DNA of 64,000 bases from Stromatinia cepivora (taxonomy: Eukaryota; Ascomycota; Leotiomycetes; Helotiales; Sclerotiniaceae), in the NCBI GenBank assembly GCA_014898415.1, contig RCTD01000019.1, positions 682,001 to 746,000 on the forward strand, given 5' to 3'. The position numbers and the translations under genes were made by a program. A model generated the notes under the pieces. The model saw nothing but the letters and a program-made list of their open reading frames with translations, had not been told where the DNA came from and did not search any database. Each line of letters starts with the position of its first letter. Position 1 is the stretch's first letter. Below are positions 43,957-56,886 of this stretch, piece by piece.

Positions 43957-45632
43957 TGTGACAAACCCAACGAGCGTTTAGAGATCAACTTTAGAATTAA
44001 AAGCTACAGAGCTAAAGAGAGTATATTACAAAGCTATATATATGATCGGCTCGAAGTTTAGTATTGTATTAACCCAATCGGATGCAATCATGTATATTTT
44101 GTGATACTATTCCCTCCTTCTGAAGAATTCGCTTCAAATTTATTTAAAATGAATGATTTAAATATAAAATGATCATTAATCTTTTTTTGATAAAAATGCC
44201 TGATATATAGATTGCGTTATAATTAACGAATATATATCCATTATACTATATACCTCCTCCAAACGATCTTCAAAATATCGGTCATTGATTATCTCTCCTA
44301 AATCCTCATCATCATCGCTTTCAGGTTTAGTAGTTAATATAATAATTAGAACAGACTTTTATCGATTTCGGATTCCTTGATACGGATCTAGCGGATAGAC
44401 TCGTATTTAATAGGAGATATTTTTATATCGTATATATTTATTTTGTTTGCACAAAAGAATTCTTTCAGAAGGGGAAAATTCGGGTGTTTGTATATAAGAT
44501 AGAATCAAGATACAATCAAGCTTATCCGATTAAATATCAAAAGGGCTAAGGGCATCAATGATATTAAAGTTACTAATATCCATTGAATCATGATTCCGAA
44601 AATGGGATGGATTCTGCAATATATATAAGGCTCTAGATTCATTAGAATAGAATAATGCAGGAAATCTATTCGCTGTACGAGCAATTAATTGTTATATAAT
44701 CTGAACAAAATCGGGATAGAAGCAGAGAAGAGAAAACTATTGAGAAAGACGATTTCTAAAAGTAACATTGAATCCATTGCAAAAAATTGAGATTTTATTC
44801 GAATCGGGTTAATTCTAACCTTTGGCTTTGTAAAGAGTTTTTTCGAATTTTGTAATATAGATATATAAAGAATCGGTTTTTTATTTGAAAATGAATAATT
44901 TGTTTTCGGTTTCTTGAATTTTATTCGGATTGTTATAAATATATATAAATTAATCCAGGATCGTCATATAATCTAAAGGAATGTTTTGATCAAGAGAAGA
45001 AAGCTGAAGTAGTATTATAATTTGTATATGAAATTCGAGATTAAAATAAATATAATAAAATTGAACTATAGAATCGCCGATCATAATGCCGTCTATTTAT
45101 AATTTCGTTCGAATCGAAGGAAATCAGATATCGAACTTTTGAAAACTACCATTGAACTTTTCAGGATCAAAAAGAAAGGGTTTCGGATAAAAAGGAATAT
45201 AAGCAATAGAAATGTATTCGAGAATCAGGAAGTGTAAAAACGAGATTTCATTTTGCTGACGAATCATTTTGCTACAAAGTTTTGCAATTGCAAGGTTTAT
45301 CAAATCGTAATTTATAACTTAGAAATTAAGGGTAAGAAAAAAGACAACATTTTTGAATAATATCAAGAAGATCTATATACAAGTAAGAAAACAAGAACGA
45401 TATATTTAGATAAAAGTAAACGGAATATATATAAGCATATACAGATGTTATTCCATTTCTTATTTGAAAGAGTTTTTAATAATATAACGAACCCAATGAA
45501 TATTTAGAGATCAATTTTAGAATTAAAAGCTACAGAGTTAAAGAGAGTGTGCTACGAAGCTATATATATGATCGACTCGAAGCTTAATACCGTACTAACC
45601 CGATCGGACGCGATCACATGTATCTCGTGACA
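43957..45632 (-). mobile_element. Short LTR element C (1,676 bp), probably non-autonomous, inserted in A
   Basis: Two 150-bp LTRs, 43957-44106 and 45483-45632, align without gaps and differ only by transitions. They are flanked by the 5-bp duplication atccc (43952-43956 and 45633-45637). A purine tract next to the left LTR (minus-strand AGAAGGAGGGAATAG, 44107-44121) fits a polypurine tract and sets the orientation as minus. The 1.38-kb interior has no recognisable gag or pol, so it must depend on proteins of another element. Its LTRs are unlike those of A, B, D and E. Confidence 0.85.
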
Positions 45633-47095
45633 ATCCCTAATAAAGTGATAATTGATATCTATATATTTAAATCGTTTATACAAATGTAGGTTCTTAATTA
45701 AAGTTAAAACGTTTTGATTATTATCAAACATTTGAACAATATCTCCGTTCTTTCCAATATAACTTGATCTGAATAAGTCTTTAAGTATTTATACAATCCA
45801 TCTTTCTTATTTGATGAATATTGTTATTGCAATATATTCTAATTCTGTATTAAAAATAATTATAAATATTTGTTTTTTACTAGTCCACAATATAAGGCCT
45901 TTATAGAATATTACAACTTCTCCTGAAATATTTTTTCAATTATATTTGTTATTAATTCAATCTGTATCTGTATATACTTTTATTATATTATCAGATATAT
46001 TATATTTTTTGCAAATATTAGATTTTATTTTTTTTGATTCAAACTATAACTTCTATTTGATTATTGATCGTAGATATCGTATCAGATTTTTCAAGATTAT
46101 AATATAATGTTTTATTGGTTTTGTTATAAATTATGAAAATCTTTTAATCAAGAATATTATATTTAATCGAGTATATATTATTAGATGAATTATATTTCCT
46201 ATTTATTGTTGATATTCGTTTATATTTGTTAGTTTATTATTATCGATTGTTAATCAAAAATAGATATAATTTATTATTGATAATTTCTTGATTTAATATT
46301 ATCTATATATAATACTATATTTGATTAATATAATATCAAGATATTCTTTTTAATTTATAATTAATATATATACTTTTCTATTATAAATAATCCTAATATT
46401 TAGGATCTTATTAATCTCCTTTAAATTCTTAATATTAAAACGGATTAATAGTTTTTCATCGAATTAAATGATTTGTTAACAAGTCATATTGAGTGGGTGG
46501 AAAAGCATTATTTTTATAAGGTTATCTGGTTAGAAGCTATTATATAGGTTATATGATTCGGTAGAATCATATGTAGACTAATCCCATTATAGTATAGTCC
46601 TATGCTTAAATATACAGTATAATCTAAAATCCAATATTCCTTTAAAAGTGTAATATATATAAAAGTAAAAAGGATTAAACTATAAGTATTACAATTAATT
46701 TAAATCGAGTTGAGTAATATTAATCTGAAATAAAAAGCCAATAGTATTGAATAATTATTCCTTTACTAGATCTTTTAAGATCCAAAATCTAACAAGATTA
46801 TTTCGAATAGAATGATCACTTTATGATAATATAATAATCTTTAAAGGATAATCAATACCTCTTTTTTCATAATAAAAATTAAAGGAAATCCATCTCTCCT
46901 GTTTCCAATCCTTCAATTATATTGGACTAGAGTTTTCGACCCTATATTATAATACAGATGCCTCTTTTTAATAGAATAATATATCCTATAGAATTATATT
47001 TATAATTCTTCCTTTTGTAGCAAGAGTATAACTAGTTATCAGCCAGAATGATTGGTAGGTTATTAACTAGTAGCTTTTGCTCCAGGGAATTATTG

Positions 47096-47249
47096 TATCT
47101 GTCGACCTTTAGTATTATATTTGTCTAAGTATTAATGGTCTCTATATATTAGTTGGTAAGCTTTATTGGCTATTGGCTTCAGGAAGCTATGGTATTTGTC
47201 GACCTCTAGTATTATATTTGGCTAGGTATTAATGATCTCTATATATTAG
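47096..47249. repeat. Direct duplication inside element E, period 97 bp
   Basis: A 57-bp segment at 47096-47152 recurs at 47193-47249 with a few transitions; both contain GTCGACCT and TAGTATTATATTTG. Confidence 0.85.
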
Positions 47250-47784
47250 ATAGCGGAGTCTAATACTCTTTTTATTTGAATATGTATCCTTTTATTATTA
47301 ATGTAGTCGTTTGCTCTTTTTAGTATATCGCTCTGTATATCTTCCAGTATACAGTCTCTTCCTTTGGTTTTATTTCCGGCTTTTTCTATAATCATCTTCA
47401 GTTCTATCTCTGGTTCTATTTCCGATTCTTTTATTAGGGATATTTTCCTTTTCCTTTATGACTGTTAATGTAGTTATCGTTGTAAATGTTGAATATGAAG
47501 ATACAACGAAATAATATTGATCTGGGGGTAAAAACAAAGTAGGATTGAAGTGATATATAATAGGCAATGTATCAAAAGATAACAAAGTTAATAATTGTAA
47601 TTACAAAAAAGAAGAACAAAAAAATATCGAAGATATCAATGAAAATATAAAGGGGTGATAGTCGGGGAAAGGGTTGGATGTTAATAGAGAATTTTCAAAA
47701 AGAATATAAAGAATACTTTTCTAAAACGGAAATATTATTTTTCAAAACAAAAACGGTAATATCTTTTTAATATAATATAATAAA

Positions 47785-48018
47785 TTCTAAGGATATTTCA
47801 GATATCGAATTCATTATTCTAAAGGTTCTAATCCAAGAGTCAACTTCTGTAGACCTTGAATCTATACTGGGAGCAAAATTTAAGATCGTTTTAAATTTTG
47901 TTGATAAGTTTATTTCAGTAGGATCAAAAAGCGAAGTAAATCTATAATCATTTGAGATCGAATAAGAAGATACAATAGATCTTGAAAACGAATTTCCAAA
48001 GTATTTAAAACGAAAACA
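47785..48018 (+). other. Captured copia pol fragment, inverted relative to E
   Basis: This stretch resembles the reverse complement of about 49640-49880 in element A (and the matching parts of B and D), the linker between integrase and reverse transcriptase. Shared blocks include TTCTAAGGATA, ATATCGAAT, GCAAAATTTAAGATC and GTAAATCTATAATCATTT. Its coding direction is plus while E runs minus. Confidence 0.7.
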
Positions 48019-48620
48019 AATATGGGTTTCATAGTTCCTCTAAAAACTATACCAAAAATATAATCTCTAATATTTCTATTAAGTTTTCTATAAGGAATCT
48101 ATCAATTATGTAAGGATCGAAAGTATTCAAGGAATAGGAATATTCGAATCTTATCTAAAGAGATTTCGAAAGGCTTATTTTGCTTTGCAAAGTACTTATT
48201 TCAAAGCAAAGAAGTTTCCGAAAGAGAAAGGAGATATCGAGGGAATCGATTGATTTTCGAATTATCGGAAAAAGGGTGTAAAAAGGTGGTATCTTTTGTT
48301 TGAGTAATTTCTTAAAGCGGATTCTCCTATATTAACTGTATTATTGGGATTCAATTTTGCCAATATATTTAGTATAATGGGCTTCTCTGTTTGTTCGTTG
48401 AATAGTTTATGATTCTATTCGATTCCATTTTATAAATGTATTTAATATAATGGGTTCCCCTATTCTAATTATATTATTGGGATTTAATTCTGTTAATGTA
48501 TTTAGTATAATAGGCTTCCCTGTTCAGTTGTATCGATCTTACTTGTTTACTCTGCTGGATCTATCGAGGACTTGATCTTTCACCCTGGAAAACTAATCCT
48601 AAACTATATAGTGATACACA

Positions 48621-48638
48621 GAACCCGGGCTTATAACC
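48621..48638 (-). promoter_or_regulatory. Primer-binding site of element E (half-tRNA initiator Met type)
   Basis: Directly inside the right LTR the minus strand reads GGTTATAAGCCCGGGTTC. It matches the complement of the anticodon region of eukaryotic initiator tRNA-Met (GGTTATGAGCCC) with one G-to-A change. Copia and Ty5-like elements are known to prime with this internal tRNA fragment. Confidence 0.65.
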
Positions 48639-48939
48639 TATTAACAAATCATATTGAGTGGGTGGAAAAGCATTATTTTTATAAGGTTATCTGGCTAGAA
48701 GCTATTATACAGGTTGTGTGATTCGGTAGAATCACGTGCAGGCTAATCCCATTATAGTATAGTCCCATGCTTAGATATACGGTATGATCCAAAATCCAAC
48801 ATGATTTGTAATAATATATATAATACAATAATATTATATCACAATCTTTAAATATATACAAATATAGATCTACCAAATTTTATACAAAACTTATAATTAA
48901 AAGCTCTTTCTTCAATAGTAAACTCCAATTTCTTTCAAC

Positions 48940-49134
48940 TTACTTCAAACTATATAGACTTTGTAGAATTCGTAGTATATATCCCTTTTCGATTTTGATA
49001 CTTTGGGGTAATTCGAAATAAATCTCTTCTTTTAAATATGATTCAATAAAAACATTTTTAATATCGAAATATAAATATTCCAAATTTTCTTTTGTAATAA
49101 TAATTAAGAATAATCTAAGTATATTTAACTTCAT
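48940..49134 (-). pseudogene. Reverse transcriptase fragment of element A
   Basis: The frame reads YFDIKNVFIESYLKEEIYFE, then ILRILQSLYSLK, the copia motif in which the first catalytic Asp of the polymerase lies in DIKNAFL and the block ends KSLYGLK. It is open for only 64 codons and is broken on both sides. Confidence 0.8.
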
Positions 49135-51402
49135 TATTAATATAAATATTTCATTGTAATCTTTTTCTAATATCTAATTGAATCTTCAAATTATTAATCT
49201 TATTTTGAATTGTTTTATCTTATTATCCTTTATCTTAATTATAAATATTCATTTTATCGAAACCAGATTACTTTCTTTAAAAAATATATATTCTTCTTAA
49301 ATATCATTTTGAATCAAAGATATAATTTTCTTTTAAATAATTTCCTTCTATTTTTCAGAGTATTTTCAATCTGATATTGCTTCCTTATAAATTCTTAGTA
49401 TTTTGATTCCCAGAATTTCTTTAATTGGATATATTATATCTTCTGTATTATCTATATCTATTAATAAAATCATAAAATCTGAAATGATTTTGTCTTTGAT
49501 ATAAGAATCCATTTTGTAAATAATTGGGATTATAATTATAATATATTCTATATTTTCTTGAGTTTTGGCCTATATAAATATTACAATCAATATCCTTATA
49601 ATCTTGCTTTCCCATTCTCCTTTAAAATCTCATTCTATATCTCTTTTCCATTTTCGTATTAAATACTTTAAAAATTCATTTTTAAGATCCATTATATTCT
49701 TTTATTCGATTTTAAATGATTATAGATTTACTTTGCTTTTTGATTCTATTGAAATAAATTTATCAGCAAAATTTAAGATGATCTTAAATTTTACTTTTGA
49801 TCCAAATTCAAAATCTGCAAAAATTGATTTTTGGATTGGAACCTTTGAAATAATGGATTCGATATCTAAAGTATCCTTAGAAAAAGATTCTTAATTTATC
49901 TTCTGAATATTATTATCTTTATCTTCATTATATATTGATATTGATATATCTAATTTATTTGATTTCAATTCAACAATTAGAGTATTTAATATAATCATTA
50001 AACTTGATATAATATCTACCGAAGAAAATACTTTAAATGAAAATAATACAGATATTGTTAACTTTTGGTGCAGGAAGTAGTAGTATTGTTGACTATATAG
50101 GTTGAACTAAGGATTTATAATTCTAATAGAAATAGAATTGAGATTATTCCCAAATATGATTTGTGCATCATTATGGTCTCATAATCTCAATTCTAATCCT
50201 ATGATAATCTCATTTCCAACACTCCCCTATTGAGGATATCCTATTCAATTTTTCTAGATTACTAATCCTAACATTTTCTTGAACTTTTCGAAAGCAATTC
50301 TTATATAAGGTTTCATCATTCTATTAATAATTATATTGTATATATTGATATAATTAATAACGATTTTCTTCTTTTCTATCAAATCCCTGATGAAATGATA
50401 ATTGATATCTATATATTTAAATCGTTTATACAAATATAAATTTTTGATTAAAATTAAAGCACCTTGATTATTATCAAGTATCTGAACTGTATCTCTGTTC
50501 TTTCCAATATAACTTGATCTGAATAAATCTTTGAGTATTTATGCAATCTATCTCCCTTGTTTAATAAATATTATTATCACAATATATTCTGATTCTGCAT
50601 TAGAAGTAATTATAGATATTTGTTTTTTGCTAATCTATAATATAGGACCTCTATAGAATATTACAATTCCTTTTGAAATACTTTTCCGATTATATTTATT
50701 ATTAGTTTAATCTATATCTGTATATATCTTTATTGTATTGTTAAGTATATTGTATTTTTTGTAAATATCAGATTATACTTTTTTTGACCCGAATCATAAT
50801 TTCTATTTAATTGTTGATTGTAGATATCACATCAGATTCTTCAAAGCTATAATATAATGTTTTGTTGGTTTTGCTATAAATTGTGAAAGTCTTCCAATTG
50901 AGAACATTATATTTGATTAAATATATATTATTAAATAAATTATATTTTCTATTTATTATTAATATTCGTTTATATCTGTTAATTCATTGTTATTGATTAT
51001 TGATTGAAGATAGATATAATTTATTATTAATAGTTTCTTAATTTGATATTGTTTATATATAATATTATATTTGGTTAGTATAATATCAAGATATTCTTTT
51101 TGATCTATAATTAATATATATGCTTTTTTATTACAGATAATTCTAATATTTAGGATCTTATTAATCTCCCTTAGATTCTTGGTATTAAAACAGGCCGATA
51201 ACTTTTCATCGAATCAAATGATTTATAATGATATATATAATACAATAACGATATCATCGATATATACCAATAATATTATATCACAATCTTTAAATATATA
51301 TAGATATAAATCCATCAAATTTTATACAAAATCTATACCTAAAAGCTCTTTTTTCAATAGTAAACTTCAATCCCTTTTAATTTGCTTTAACCTATATAGG
51401 CT

Positions 51403-51591
51403 TTATAGAATTCGTAGTATATATCCCTTTTTAACTTTGATACTTTGGGATAATTCAAAATAAATCTTTTCCTTCAAGTATAATTCGATAAAAATGTTTT
51501 TGATATCGAAATATAAGCATTCCAAATTTTCTTTTACAACGATAACTAAGAATAATCTGAATATATCTAATCTCATTATTAGTATAAACAT
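51403..51591 (-). pseudogene. Reverse transcriptase fragment of element B
   Basis: Encodes YFDIKNIFIELYLKEKIYFE and on to GYILRIL, the same copia polymerase block as in A at 48940-49134. Frames end on both sides. Confidence 0.75.
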
Positions 51592-54500
51592 TTTGTTATA
51601 ATCTTTTCCTAATATCTAATTGAATCTTTGAATTATTAATTTTGTTTTGAATCGTTCTATTTTATTATCCTTAATCTTAATTGTAAATATCCATTTTGTC
51701 GAAACCAGATTATTTTTTTTAGGGAATATATATTCTTCCCAAATACCATTTTGAATTAAAAATATAATTTCCTTTTGAATAACTTTTTTTTATTTTTTAA
51801 AGTATTCTTGATCTGATATTACTTTCTTATAAGTTTTTGATATTTTGATTTTCAGAACTTTTTCGGCCGAATATACTATATCTTCTATATTATCTATATT
51901 TATTAATGAAATTATAAAATCTAAAACAATCTTATCTTTAATATAAAGATCCATTTTGTAAATAATTGGAATAATAATTATAATGTATTCTATACTTTTT
52001 TGAATTTTGACCTATATAGATATTATAATCAATACCCTTATAATTTTATTTTTCTGTTCTTTTTCAGAATCTTGTTTTATATCTTTTTTCTGTTTTCGTA
52101 TTAAATATCTTAGAGATTCGTTTTCAAGATTTATTTCATCCTTTTATTTGATTTTAAATAATTATAAATTTACTTTACTTTTTGATTCTGTTAAAATAAA
52201 CTTATCAATAAAATTTAAAACAATCTTAAATTTTACTTCCGATATAGGTTCAGGGTTTGCAAAAGTTAATTTTTGGATTGGACCCTCTAAAATAATGGAT
52301 TCGATATTTGAAATATTCTTGGAAAAAGATTCTTGATTTATTTTCTGGATATTATTATCTTTATCTTTATTATATATTAATATTAATATATTTAATTTAC
52401 CTGATTTCAATTTGATAATTGGGGTACTTAATATAATTATTGAATTCGATATAATATCTATTAAAAAGAATATTTGGAATAAAGATGATATAAATATTAT
52501 ATTTGATATTGAAGATAAAGAAAGTATCTTATTTATTATTAATCTATTACAAAGTTTTCGATCTGATTTTATATTCTTTATTCCTTATAGATCTAATTTA
52601 TAATTTCTTAATTTAAAATCCAAATCTTCTTTTCAATAAGATTCATTTATAATTATTCTACTTAATTGAAATATATAATCTAATTCTAAAGAATATATTT
52701 TAATATATTTATTTATAACTTTTGAATATTTTAGGAATATATTAATTCTCAAAGTATTCTGCAACTTATCATATTTTTGTTTTTTCGGAATAATCTTGAG
52801 ATTAATATAAGTATAATATTTGCTTTCCTAGATTTTGTATATTTCTATATCTGATATTATATTTATAAAAATTTCTATAAGGAATCAATCTATTCTATTT
52901 ATATTAGAATTAATATTAATACGATTTCTGATATAAATATTGTACTTTATAATTTCGTCCCAAAATTCTAATAGTAATTTAATTTCTTTTAATATTGTTT
53001 TTATATTTATCTTTGTAATCTTTATATTCCATTTTATAGATTCGTTTTGATATAAAAAAGCAATTATTGTAATTTCGGATTATATATTCGATAATTATTT
53101 ATAAATAATTTATAGGAGTTTTAATATATTATCAATTCTAATTATAATGATTTTTTCTTTAATAATTAATTCCATCTTCTTTTTTCAAATTTTCAATGTT
53201 TGAATTGTATTATCTTTTTGTTTAAATAATATAATTTAATTTATTTTTATATAATTGTTAATAATCAATATGAAATAACAATTCCCTCAAATCGATTTTG
53301 GGAATAATCCTGTAATATCGAAATATATAAATTCGAGTCTTTTTGATTTGTATAGATTTAATTACTTCGGAATATAATTGATCATCTTAATGAGTATATA
53401 TACTTTATAGATATCTAATTCAATTAGGATCTTTATTAGTTTGATTATATTGAATACCTTATATAGATTTTTGATCTTATTTGAATCTAAATAATTGAAT
53501 CTTCAATATTATAATAAATATCTCTCTTTCTCCTTGAATATTAATTCGTTATCGATATCTTTGGTATTATCGATTATTTCTGAAGAAAAGCTTTTTTCCT
53601 GATTATTTTGATATATACTAAAATAGAGAGCTATATTCTTATATCCTTTGATTATATATAAAACCATATATATTCCGTTTTATATTCTAGTACAGATAAT
53701 TTTCTTATTGTTTTTTTTGAAATATATATGATAAGAATTGAATTCCTTTTATAATCCTATTTCGCAAATCCTTTTTTTTGATAGTAAGTTTACTTTTAGC
53801 TTTAATATATATAATATATTTGAAAGTAATATTTTAGAATTATTTTTGTATATTATATTCATTAAATTCTAATAACGATAATATATCATTCCCCCATCAA
53901 CCTTTATCCTTCGTTTAACAATAGATTCTATTGATTTGAATAATAAAGGTTGATCAGATATATATAAAGAAGTATTTGTATCAGTATACTATTTGTTAAA
54001 GGAAGTTTTATTAATGATTTTCTTTATCAAATTGTAATCTTCCTTTATTATATCTTTAATATCGGAATCTAATTCAAAGATATTATTAACAAAGTATACT
54101 TAATCTTTTTTATTAAAGTAGATCTTCTTCGGATTTGATAATCTCTTTCTTTTTTAATAACGAAGGTAATTATAAAGGAGTTTATTGGTTTGTACTAAAT
54201 ATGGGTAGTTTTGTATATAATGATTTTCCTTTTGATATAGATTGCAAGTATTATTTGGAATCTCGAAATCTGATTCTTGATATCGAAAAGTGTATCTAGA
54301 TCCTTTTGCAATTTGTATTAACTCTGATTCATTTTTAAGATAAAGTTTCTTAATTTATAAATGCTTGATTTTATTGTTGATATTAAGATTGATTTAGATA
54401 TTCAATATATCCATTATTCCTTAATAATCGATTGAAAAACTATATATTAAAACCAAAAACAGAATAATATCTTGATATATTAATCGATAATTTTTGTTTA

Positions 54501-55360
54501 TAATTTTTAATTTCCTTTTATACTCTTTCAATTTATCCCAAACTTCGATAATAGTCATATCGGGATGAGTATTAGATTAGAATTTAAAGTTTTGGATTAT
54601 TATTATATATATATTGATTATGATTGTATTAACTCTGATATATTTTGATTTAAGGTATCTCTAAAATGTATATACTATTGAATATTTATTGATAAAGGTT
54701 TCATCGTTATCATTGAATATTGTGTAAATATACGATAATATATTCACTTTATCCTTTAAGTATTCCGATTTCAATTCGATATTGTAATATATATGATTAT
54801 TGATCTTATAAACAGATACTATATTAGATTCTGCAATCTGTATATATTCGTTTAATATTTGATTAATTATATAAAACTATCCTTTCCCTCTCAATTATAT
54901 CTTCATTTGTTTGAACCATTGTTTATAATTATTTTGATCAAATTTCGAAGGGTTGTTTGATTTTGATATTGTAAAGGTTTCTTATTATTTGATAGATATC
55001 AAAAATAGTCTTCAGATTTTTAAAATAATCTTAAAAAAAAAAGGATATACAACAAATAAATTCAAAATAATAAAGAAATATAAAAATAAAACAATAAAAG
55101 AATTTGTAAGATCATATTGTAATATATTTTCTTGTAACTATACAAATTTGTTCTTCGCTTTTGTTATAATTCTATATCAACATTATACAAATTATTCTCC
55201 ACTTTGACCTATAATATTGTAAATTATAAACTATATTATCGTATTTCAACTTTGCTTTAATAGTATTATATAAAAATTTTGATTTTTATTTTATTCCATT
55301 TCTATTAATTATATTAATCCTTTCTCGATTTACTTTGCTTTCTAATCATTACTATATAAT

Positions 55361-55374
55361 CGGATCTCATAATC
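55361..55374 (-). promoter_or_regulatory. Probable primer-binding site of element B
   Basis: The minus strand next to the right LTR reads GATTATGAGATCCG, resembling the initiator-tRNA complement GGTTATGAGCCC with three differences. Position and similarity to the site in E support the call; decay makes it tentative. Confidence 0.4.
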
Positions 55375-56132
55375 TATTAATTTTTGATACAGAAAGTAGT
55401 AATATTATTGACTATATAGATTGAACTAAAAATCTATAATTCTAATAAAAATAGAATTGAGGTTATTCCCAAATATGATCTGTACACCATTATGGTCTCG
55501 TGACCTCAATTCTAATCCTATGATGGCCTCATTTCCAACAGATATTATATTTAATATTGAAGATGAAGAAAGTACTGAGAATAAAAAAGGTACTTTGTTT
55601 ATTATTGATTTATTACAAGATTTTCAATCTGGCTTTATATTCTTTATTTCTTATAAATCTGATTCACAATTTCTTAATTTAAAATTCAAATCTCCTTTTC
55701 GATAAGATTTATCTATAATTACTTTGTTTAATCGAAATATATAATTTAATTCTGGAGAATACACTTTAATATATTTATTCGTAATTTTTGAGTATCCTAG
55801 AAATACATCAATTTTCGAAGTATCCTGCAATTTATTGTATCTTTATTCTTTCGGAATAATCTTAGAATTGATATAAATATAATATTTATAAAAGCTTTTG
55901 TAGAAAATCGATCTATTCCATTTATATCAAAACTAATATTAATACGATTCCTGATATAAATATTATACTTTACAATTTCATTCCAAAATTTTAATAATAA
56001 TCCAGTTTCTTTTAATATTGTTTTTATATTTATCTTTGTAATTCTTATATTCTGCTTTGTAGATCTGTTTTGATATAAGAAAACAATTGTTATAACTTTG
56101 GATTATATATTTAATGATTATTTACGAATAGC

Positions 56133-56384
56133 TTATAAGAATTTTAGTATATTATCAATCCTAATTGTAATGATCTTTTTTCCAATAATCAATTCTATCT
56201 TTTTTTTCCAAATTTTCAATATTTGAATTGTATCGTTTTTTTGTTTAAATGATATAATCCAATTTATTTTTATACAATTATCAATGATCAATATAAAATA
56301 ACAATTCCCTTGAATCGATTTTGGGAATAATTTTATAATATCGAAATATATAAATTCGAATCTCTTTAATTTGTATAGATTCAA
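56133..56384 (-). pseudogene. Integrase core fragment of element A
   Basis: The frame contains FIYFDIIKLFPKSIQGNCYF and LIIDNCIKINWIISFKQK, matching the retroviral integrase core with both Asp residues (D in FDI, D in IIDN) and ending RIDN where copia has TxRxDNGxEF. Confidence 0.75.
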
Positions 56385-56589
56385 TTGCTTCGGAATACGA
56401 TTAGTTATTTTAATGAGTATATATACTTTATAGATATCTAATTCAATTAGGATCTTTATTAATTTAGCTATATTATATATTTTATATAGATTCTTAATCT
56501 TATCTGGATTTAAATAATTGAATCTTCGATATCATAATAAGTATCTCTTTTTCTCCTTAAATATTAATTTGTTATCGATATCTTTGGTA

Positions 56590-56886
56590 TTATCGATTAT
56601 CTTTGAAGAAAAAACCTTTTTCCTGATCATTTTGATATATATTCGAATAAAAAGCTATATCCTTATATCCTTTGATTATATATGAAATTATATATATTCT
56701 ATTTTGTATTCTAATATAAATAATTTTTTTATTATCCTTTTTGAAATATATATAATAAAAATTGAATTCCTTTTGTAACCCTATTTCACAGATCCTTTTT
56801 TTTAATAACAAATTTATTTCTAATCTTAATATATATAATATATTTGAAAATAATATCTTAAAATTATCTTTATATATTATATCCAT
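56590..56886 (-). pseudogene. Gag-pre-integrase region fragment of element A
   Basis: LFSNILYILRLEINLLLKKR followed by ICEIGLQKEF resembles the copia protease-to-integrase segment (LxNVLYVPxLxxNLLS). The frame is 98 codons and truncated. Confidence 0.65.

Larger units (their letters stand above)
46474..48801 (-). mobile_element. LTR element E (2,328 bp), non-autonomous, inserted in A
   Basis: Two 163-bp LTRs, 46474-46636 and 48639-48801, align gaplessly with about 16 differences, all transitions. The duplication tgatt flanks them (46469-46473 and 48802-48806). A primer-binding site next to the right LTR gives the minus orientation. The interior has no intact gene; it includes a piece of copia pol in the opposite direction (47785-48018), a 97-bp tandem duplication and further short direct repeats near 48,330-48,530. 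Confidence 0.85.
50056..55540 (-). mobile_element. Complete Ty1/copia retrotransposon B (5,485 bp), inserted in A, RIP-degraded
   Basis: LTRs at 50056-50221 and 55375-55540 are both 166 bp, align gaplessly and differ only by transitions. The 5-bp duplication gatat lies at 50051-50055 and 55541-55545. Coding direction is minus: RNase H from about 50,240, reverse transcriptase about 50,700-51,960, integrase about 53,100-53,500, gag near 54,000-55,350. The right LTR is more AT-biased than the left. No frame is intact. The internal sequence is closely related to A and D, so all belong to one family. Confidence 0.9.

Noticed and set aside
49565..52603. Plus-strand ORFs of about 60-110 codons in the copia elements (49565-49894, 52007-52336, 52412-52603 and the equivalent at 62111-62440)
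   Set aside because: They recur at the same place in A, B and D but lie antisense to pol; the minus strand carries the recognisable copia motifs. Their recurrence reflects shared DNA ancestry.
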